A DNA stretch of 64,000 nt, taken from contig OZ020618.1 in assembly GCA_963971575.1 (NCBI GenBank), positions 31,408,231 to 31,472,230 on the forward strand. Direction: 5' to 3'. Origin of the DNA: Liopterus haemorrhoidalis. Lineage: Eukaryota; Arthropoda; Insecta; Coleoptera; Dytiscidae. The notes below the pieces were generated by a model. It was given only the letters and a program-made list of their open reading frames with translations, was not told the origin of the DNA and searched no databases. A program made the position numbers and the translations under genes. Below, in pieces: positions 57,544 to 64,000 of the stretch; the first letter of the stretch is position 1; the number at the start of each line of letters is the position of its first letter.

Positions 57544-58540
57544 GAGTAAATGGGTATTTTTTCTTCGATAGAACGTTTTTTTGACATAGAAAAATTGAAA
57601 TTCGCAAAATATATTTACTAAGAAGAGATTTTTGGAAAGTCGACCTCTAAGGGGGTAAAAAGGGGGTGAAATGTGATTTCAGGAATTTCTCAATATCTCT
57701 TTGAACCAATCAGATATCGACTTGGTTTTTGCTTACAAAAGTTACCCATACAAATATTTGTAACAGAAATTCAGGATTTTGCCCTAATCAACCCGTAAAG
57801 GGATGAATCTACATTCGGGGTGAATTATAGAAACCTTACATAGGTTTCTATTAAATAGAAACCTACTTAGCTTTCTATTTAAAGTATTTAGTAAGCGTTT
57901 TGACAGTTTTTTTAAATTTCATCCCTAACGGGGTTAATTGGTATTTTTTATTCGATAGAACGTCCCTTGACATAGAGACATGAAATTTGGGAAATATATT
58001 CCCCCCATGACATAAGCACCCACTAATATGGAACTTTTCAAAATTCGATCCCTACGGGGGTGAAAAGAGCTGAAATGTGATTTCACGGATTCCTCAATAT
58101 CTCTTAGGACTATTGAGATATTGACTTGGTTTTTGCTTACAAAAGTTACCCATACTTAGTTAAACTTAATCTTATTTTAAAATTTTACCCTAACCAACCC
58201 CTAAAAGGGTGGATCTGCATTCAGGGTTTAGAACCCTTCGTATTTCCTTCATTTATTGAGTTTTAACATTTCTTTTTGGCATATATGTCTTTTTAAAATA
58301 TTTTAAAGTATTACAGTTTGTTTTTTACTCAATTTGACGTAAGAACCCACTAAGAAAGGATTTTTTGAAGTTCTACCTCTATGTAGTGAAAAGGAGTCAA
58401 ATGTTTTTTCACGGATTCCTCAATATCTCTTAGGACACATGAGATATTGACTAAAACTTTAAAAACAAACTGATTATTTTACACTAATGACACTAAAGAG
58501 ATCGTCAATATACCGTAGCGAAGCACGGGTGCTCAGCTAG

Positions 58541-58626
58541 TGAATTAATAAATGTGTATCATTAATGTATCAACCTCCCTGTAAATGGCGAATAAGCCAA
58601 AATTACAAATAAAGCTAATTCTAATT
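58541..58626 (+). mobile_element. LINE 3' end fragment
   Basis: ACCTCCCTGTAAATGGCGAA, then AATAAAGCTAATTCTAATTC, a repeated-tail 3' end typical of CR1/jockey-type LINEs. It abuts the ~165-bp AT-rich repeat (58627-58840), the same repeat as at 16268-16627. Confidence 0.45.
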
Positions 58627-58840
58627 CTAACAGCAAAATATTTGAAACAAATAATATTTAAAATTAAAAGACAATCTTTTTATCTTAATACAAATTTTTG
58701 ATTGCATAAATATTTTAAGAGTTATTGCGGGAAAACTTTAAAATTTTAAATTTAAATATCTCTCTTATTATGGAATAAACAGCAAAAAATGTAAAATAAA
58801 TACTGTTTAAAATTAAAAGACAATTCTTTTATTTTAATAA
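58627..58840. repeat. AT-rich ~165-bp repeat, second location
   Basis: Shares GCGGGAAAACTTTAAAATTT, AACAGCAAAAAATGTAAA and TTAAAAGACAATTCTTTTAT with 16268-16627. Confidence 0.75.
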
Positions 58841-59356
58841 TTTTATTGTTTATAAGTTACAATAATATTACAATTACAATAATATTACAATATTATACAA
58901 AATATACATGTGTGTGTATATAAATAAATACAGACACACGTACGTATTGGGCAACATTACGATTTAAACAATAAAAAAAAAAATTAATCCACAAAGAACA
59001 AGAATGTTCAGCGCGTGGTAATATACAAAAGTTAATTGTTAGCAACATATATTATGCCCAGTATTTTAACATTTAATAATAAACAAAAATATTATTTATT
59101 ATCAGCATTTTATTATTATTATTATTTTTATCGCACTATAATGTACAGATGAAAAAAAGATCAAAATGCTCCAAAATTATACATATTTATACACATATAC
59201 ATACATATTATAAATAATAACTATAATTGAATAATAATAAGATAATATCTGATACAATATTAACAAGAGTTTTTTCCCTTTATTACAGCAGATGCTTTTT
59301 TTTTAATTTTTTTTTTTATAATAATTATTTTTTATAATCTTGGATATACTACTGAA
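58841..59356 (-). other. Probable LINE 3' untranslated region
   Basis: AT-rich with TTATTATT runs and no coding; it lies directly downstream of the C-terminal LINE fragment at 59357-59671. Confidence 0.4.
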
Positions 59357-59690
59357 CTAATTGAATACTGATTGTACCTGGTAATTTGGTACATTACTAA
59401 TCCATCTTTTAAGAATTGTTTTGAAATTATGTGATGTTAAATTTAAACTATTTGATTTTATATATTCATTTAAAAGATCATGAATTTTATAAGAATAATA
59501 CAAATAGTAATGTTCATACTTCACTTTATTGTGTTTAACAGGGACTGCAAGATGGTTAATCTTCGACCTTGTATTATAACTATGCACAGGATAGTTTATT
59601 ATGCCTGGATTTTTAATTATGTGTTTTGCAATTTCCCAAATATATAAACGTTCTGTATCTAAAATTTGCATATCAATAAAGATTTAATAA
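59357..59690 (-). pseudogene. LINE ORF2 C-terminal fragment (element D)
   Basis: About 104 codons: TERLYIWEIAKHIIKNPG, then VHSYNTRSK and YSYKIHDLLNEYI, matching the extreme C-terminus of jockey/CR1-like LINE proteins (compare HNYNTRNKDK in the 59865 fragment). Its upstream part is cut at about 59690 by the 3' end of element B. Confidence 0.6.
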
Positions 59691-60457
59691 TAATAATAAT
59701 AATATAATTTATTGACTATGTTACAATACATAAATTGTTTACAGTCAGTCGTAATTACACATAATATACACAAAATAATAGTTTAAAATGGAAGAAAAAA
59801 TAAATAAATATATATAGTACTAAATATTAAAACAAGAGTTCAGAGAGACTAGCTAGCAAGCGCGTTAAAATTTATAAGATAAAAATTCATTGACAGAATA
59901 AAATGGATTGTCAGTTAAAAAAATTTTTATTTTATTTTTAAAAGTATTAAAACAGTCAGATTTAAAATTATTAGGCAGTAAGTTCATGAACTTTACTGAA
60001 TAATAGTTAGTACTATTTCTTGATTTTTTGAGTCTTATATAGGTTGGATAGATTTTGTCTTTATTTCGCGTGTTGTAGTTATGTACCTGCTCATGTGTTA
60101 CAAGTTCATTGAAATTTCTGTGGGAATACAATAGGGAATTGTAAATAAATAGAGAAGGCAGTGTCATAATTTCCAGTTTAAAGAAACAAAGCCTACAGTC
60201 GCTTTGGTAAGAGACTTCAGCCAGAATTCTTACAGCTCGTCGTTGTAGGGAAAAGATTCTTTCTGCCGCCGGAGAATGTCCCCAGGCTAAAATGGCATAG
60301 GATATTTGCGACTGGAACAATGCAAAATAAGTAATGCGAACAATTTCTCGGGAAACTGCGGCCATAAGATTTCTTAATAGATATACAGTGCTACATAATT
60401 TATTGGATAGGGAGCTAACGTGATGATGCCACTTGAGGGTGGGGTCGAGATGAACAC
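59691..60457 (-). pseudogene. LINE ORF2 C-terminal part (element B, downstream half)
   Basis: Open from 60457 to 59865: VHLDPTLKWHHHVSSLSNKL, then SYAILAWGHSPAAERIFSLQ, then VHNYNTRNKDK and the stop at 59865. This is the thumb and C-terminal region following the RT of the 62547-63420 fragment; the reading frame joins exactly across the solo LTR. The 3' untranslated region ends in TATTATTATTATT (about 59687-59700). Confidence 0.75.
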
Positions 60458-62546
60458 TGTAACAATAAAAAAAAATGGGTTGGGCGCTAAATTTGTAACA
60501 AATTTATGGGAGGAGAAGAGACTGAAGACTGAACGCCATTTTTTTGTAACGATAAAATAAAATAAAAATCAATCAAAATCAACAATAACTAAAATGATCA
60601 AGTAGATGTTAGTTGATCTGGCAAGTAAAGCGTTATCCAAAATAGGAGGTTCCACCAAAAACGCATTCACTAGACCGGTTAGCGACTAGCTGGGTAAAGT
60701 TAGAGATTCTATTCTCAAGGACTGGGAGATGAAATTTTAACAGTCTATATTTATTTATAAGGGCGCCATAAGTTTAGATTGACGTCACTAAACCGGAGAT
60801 AAACTTAAATCTTTTTCTAGTAGAAGTAGTTCTTACCAATTATCCCCAAATCAAGATTAATACATTGTGACTCAAAAGGACTAACAAGCAATACTCGACA
60901 AATATGATATAAAGTAATCTTTATTAAAGAGTATCGTACATCATAAATTTGCATAAAAAAAAATAAAGAAAATGTGAGATTTAATAAATGAACTTGAAGT
61001 TAAACAGATTAGGCTTTCCAGAGTAGAAAGTCTAAACACACGAATACTGAATCAATTCACAAATAATACAATAAATATTAATCAATATTGTCAAACAATT
61101 CGAGACTACGTCTCGATCTATCTAAATAATGTGGTAACAAAAATTGTCAATTAATAAGACCGGAGTCTTAACCTAAACTACATCAGATCAATTCTGAACT
61201 TAAATTCTAATCGAAATATCGAATGACCCAAAAATAACAAACAAAGTTTAACTGTCATTACGACACGACGAAGGTTCATAAAATGAGACCTTTATTTACA
61301 CCCTAGCCACTCGGCTAATTTAACCGCACGCCGGGATGCGAAACGCACAGGTTGCAATGGTAGGTACCAAATCGTAACCAACAAATCCACGAATGTGTCA
61401 AAACAAAACGTTTACGAATCGAAATCAAAACAATTATTCGAAACGTCAAATCAAAATAGCACGTAACCCAAAGGTACGGCTCGCAAATCAAACACTATCC
61501 TTTCGGATGTATCCCTGATATAAAAGTGGTCGCTTGGGGAGAGAACGGATGCGATACCCCGTAACTGAACGATACACAGTAACGTCAGACTACCTCCTTC
61601 CCCAAATGAACAATAATATATCTTCACTACTCTAAACCACGGACAACAAATGTACAAATAAACCGAAATCGTACTAACACGAACCGAAATGTAACACAAA
61701 TTTCACTGACAAAATGGCTCTACGACAGTATTTGGAGAGACTAACCTTAATTACACTTAAATTAGAACCTGAGAGCTCTCTTACATAGATCTATTTAGAA
61801 AGTTAAGGTCTTTTGAACGTGGCAACAAATAAATCACAAAACAAATTAACTCGTTTACACTAAATAAACACAAATACACGCCAAAACGTATGTCACAAGT
61901 TTTATAATCACGTACAAATGAGCTTAAAACTTTCGGTAAACACTTATCTGTATACAAGTCGTCTTCTAGATAACGATTTTGCATAAAATATAACTACGGT
62001 TGAGTCTTCCAGATGCTCCAGTGAAACATTGCCTGATGTATCTCCGCTAACCCCAAAATAACTCCAACGGAATAATATTTCGTCTCCCAGACAAACAACG
62101 GTTCTATAAATGCTTTTCACGTACTCAGCAGGGTACAATAACAGTTTCCAAACGCAAACGATTCTATCGGTCCAAAATAACGCTAGAAAATTAACGAAAA
62201 CAACTGATAACCATGTGCTATATCTTGAAAATGAAAAACTTACGCGTTTAGATGTAACACGCCTTCAATATGACAAAATGCTTATGTCAGTCGATGGAAG
62301 AACTATTTCTCGATCAATTTATGCCTTTTAGTTGAATTAAATCCGGCCAGTTGAAGGGATGATCTAAGATAAGTTCGAACGTCGACCGCTCCGAATCGAT
62401 GACAAGAACACAAGCCCATTTTGTTTCTAAGCAATCTATTTTATCGATCCAAAGATCGGTTAGTTCACACGTTCTACATAGATGGCAGCACGCGTACAAA
62501 ATTCAAAATTATATAAATATTGTGTTACGAAATAATTTACGTAACA
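60458..62546 (-). mobile_element. Solo LTR, 2089 bp, inserted in LINE element B
   Basis: Reads TGTAACA at the plus-strand left edge and GTAACA at the right edge (TG...CA ends), with a 4-bp target duplication ACAC (60454-60457, 62547-62550). Removing it restores the LINE frame (FLGVHLD). An AATAAAG signal is on the - strand near 60925. No coding frame is supportable in its 2 kb, and no internal repeat pair was seen, so a long solo LTR is the best reading. Confidence 0.75.
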
Positions 62547-63777
62547 ACACCCAAGAAATTTACGAAGTCTGGGTTGTCAAAATTATGGTTTCTCAATGCA
62601 AATAGGAGGTGTTGAGTTTTGCTATCATTTAAGATGAGGCCGTTTGATGTAAACCACAGTTTGGCTTTGTTAACAACTGCATTATTTTTACTCATCGTGC
62701 TTTCTAAGGAGTTAGATGTCACTATTAGGTTAGTGTCATCAGCATATAATACACATTTATTATTTACAGCGGATGGAAAGTCGTTCACGTATATAATAAA
62801 TAGTAATGCTGCAAGAATAGACCCTTGTGGAACACCGATATCGAGGGGAAGATGCGTCGACTTGGAATTGTTTACAGAGACGAATTGGATTCTGTTGCTA
62901 AGGAAGGATCCTATCAAAGAAGAGCTAGCTTTGTCAAATCCGTATTTTATTAATTTTTCAATGAGAATCTTAGGCGAAACACAATCAAACGCTTTAGATA
63001 GATCGAAAAAGGTTGAAAGGCAGAAATTTCCTTTTTCCATGCTATCTGTAGCTTCGGATATGAGATGTAATATAGCATCGCATGTAGATCTCTTCGTGCG
63101 GTAGCCGAACTGCGAATCATTAAACAGATTATGTACTTCAAAATGTGAAATTATTTGAATGTACATAATTTTTTCTAGAACTTTAGAAAAAACGGGTAGA
63201 AGAGATATTGGTCGGTAATTATTAGGATCGTGTTTATTGCCTTTCTTGTGGAGTGGATTCACTTTTGCAATTTTTAATGCGTCGGGAAACGTATTGCTTC
63301 TAATACAGCAGTTCATTACCTTGGTGAGCGGAAGGATAATGGTGTCCTTGATTGTTTTTAGAAGATCTACAGTAATACCGTAGGTGTCTTTAGATTTGCC
63401 GTTCTTGAGCGTGTCAATTTGTGATGATGAGTAGGTTCTGGGTTTAAAAGACATAATTTTAAGTATTGATTTTTGTAAAATTTTTAGATTTTTTATATGA
63501 ATATTGTTTGTACCTCCCCACACTAAAATGCCATACTGTAATATTGATTGTACAAGACCAAAATAGAAAATTTTTAAGTTTGTAAGTGACATAACTTCTC
63601 TAAGCCTCTTGAAAATAAATATAGATTTTCTAAGGTTAGTACAAACGTAATCAATATGAAAATTCCATCTAAGAAAACAATCAATTTTAATACCCAAATA
63701 TTTGACACATTCTTATTTAGTTAATTTTGGGCAGTTGCATATTCTAGGTTGGCTACATAGATTGTCATGAATAATTT
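62547..63777 (-). pseudogene. Chimeric LINE ORF: C-terminal piece of element C fused to RT of element B
   Basis: One open frame, but the domains are in the wrong order. From 63697: KIDCFLRWNFHIDYVCTNLR, IFKRLREVM, LVQSILQYGILVWGG, LKIMSFKPRTYSS, the post-RT region of a LINE (element C). From about 63410: LKNGKSKDTYGITVDLL, NNYRPISLLPVFSKVLEK, QFGYRTKRSTCDAI, FDLSKAFDCVS, GVPQGSILAALLFIIYVND, CVLYADDTNLIV, the RT of element B. The junction is in frame. Element C sequence extends to about 63777 but has a stop at about 63720. Element B continues after the solo LTR. Confidence 0.8.
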
Positions 63778-64000
63778 TATTTTATTTTTATTTTTATTTT
63801 TATTTTTATTTTTATTTTTATTTTTATTTTCATTTTCATTTTCATTTTCATTTTCATTTTCATTTTCATTTTCATTTTCATTTTCATTTTCATTTTCATT
63901 TTCATTTTCATTTTCATTTTCATTTTCATTTTCATTTTCATTTTCATTTTCATTTTCATTTTCATTTTCATTTTCATTTTCATTTTCATTTTCATTTTCA
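63777..64000. repeat. Hexanucleotide microsatellite, (TTTTTA)n then (TTTTCA)n
   Basis: About 8 TTTTTA units then about 29 TTTTCA units, continuing past the window edge. The Met-Lys reading on the - strand is not a gene. Confidence 0.95.

Larger units (their letters stand above)
53917..58540 (+). mobile_element. Helitron 2 (non-autonomous), head-to-tail behind Helitron 1
   Basis: 5' end TCTATATATATAAAAGGCAG, followed by CCTGACTGACTGACTGAC, lies directly at the CTAG of Helitron 1. The 3' end CCGTAGCGAAGCACGGGTGC, then CTAG at 58537-58540, is followed by T. Length 4624 bp. No coding. Confidence 0.8.

Noticed and set aside
63777..63995. A 72-codon Met-Lys repeat ORF
   Set aside because: Direct reading of the (TTTTCA)n microsatellite; no start context or other features.

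Overview
This 64 kb window is insect-type nuclear DNA: AT-rich, with no intact ordinary host gene that I can support and built almost entirely of transposable elements in layers of nested insertion. The insect assignment rests on the element types (gypsy-group errantivirus with env, BEL/Pao, Helitrons with tandem internal repeats, IS630/Tc1/mariner elements, hAT-like MITEs). I cannot name the species.

Layout. 1-6169 (- strand): most of an errantivirus with its 5' LTR, tRNA-type primer binding site, gag, pol and a spliced env that runs off the left edge. Its Pol contains what reads as a macro (ADP-ribose-binding) domain between RNase H and integrase. 6211-7563: broken R4/Dong-like LINE; 7700-7925: tRNA-derived SINE-like unit; 7926-9122: CpG-rich LTR-like block. 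9168-9668 (- strand): two compact unknown ORFs five bases apart behind a TATA/initiator promoter, with repeats and a palindrome cluster upstream to 10390. 10465-12063: Helitron remnant. 12066-16268: a small TIR element and a 2.5 kb array of a 16-bp quasi-palindromic repeat. 16628-22206: 5'-truncated LINE, a Helitron 3' end, and an intron-containing mariner-like transposon. 22537-24300: LTR-like block with a minisatellite. 25382-27370: palindromic MITEs around exons of a decayed unknown gene. 27864-34128: a complete BEL/Pao element with matching 243-bp LTRs and a GTGAT target duplication, but three frameshifts. 34280-38520: nested hAT-like and pogo-like MITEs. 39386-46250: three copies of a roughly 2.1 kb tandem unit, one interrupted by a Tc1 element and one by a hAT-like MITE. 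47712-58540: two head-to-tail Helitrons filled with ~290-bp repeats, the first carrying an intact mariner-like transposase gene. 58541-63780: overlapping LINE fragments split by a 2.1 kb solo LTR, then a hexanucleotide microsatellite to the edge.

How it works together: the only cooperating gene sets are the gag-pol-env of the errantivirus and the gag-pol of the BEL element. The one transposase that looks usable as it stands is the mariner-like gene at 51920-53017. Many frame breaks (errantivirus pol, LINE, BEL, Tc1) are single-base changes in short homopolymers, so some may be sequence errors rather than decay.

Most novel candidates: the macro domain inside an errantivirus Pol; the two-ORF cassette at 9.2-9.6 kb with its repeat-rich upstream region; the 16-bp quasi-palindromic array apparently seeded by a TIR transposon; and a ~38-bp module shared by MITEs with different termini.
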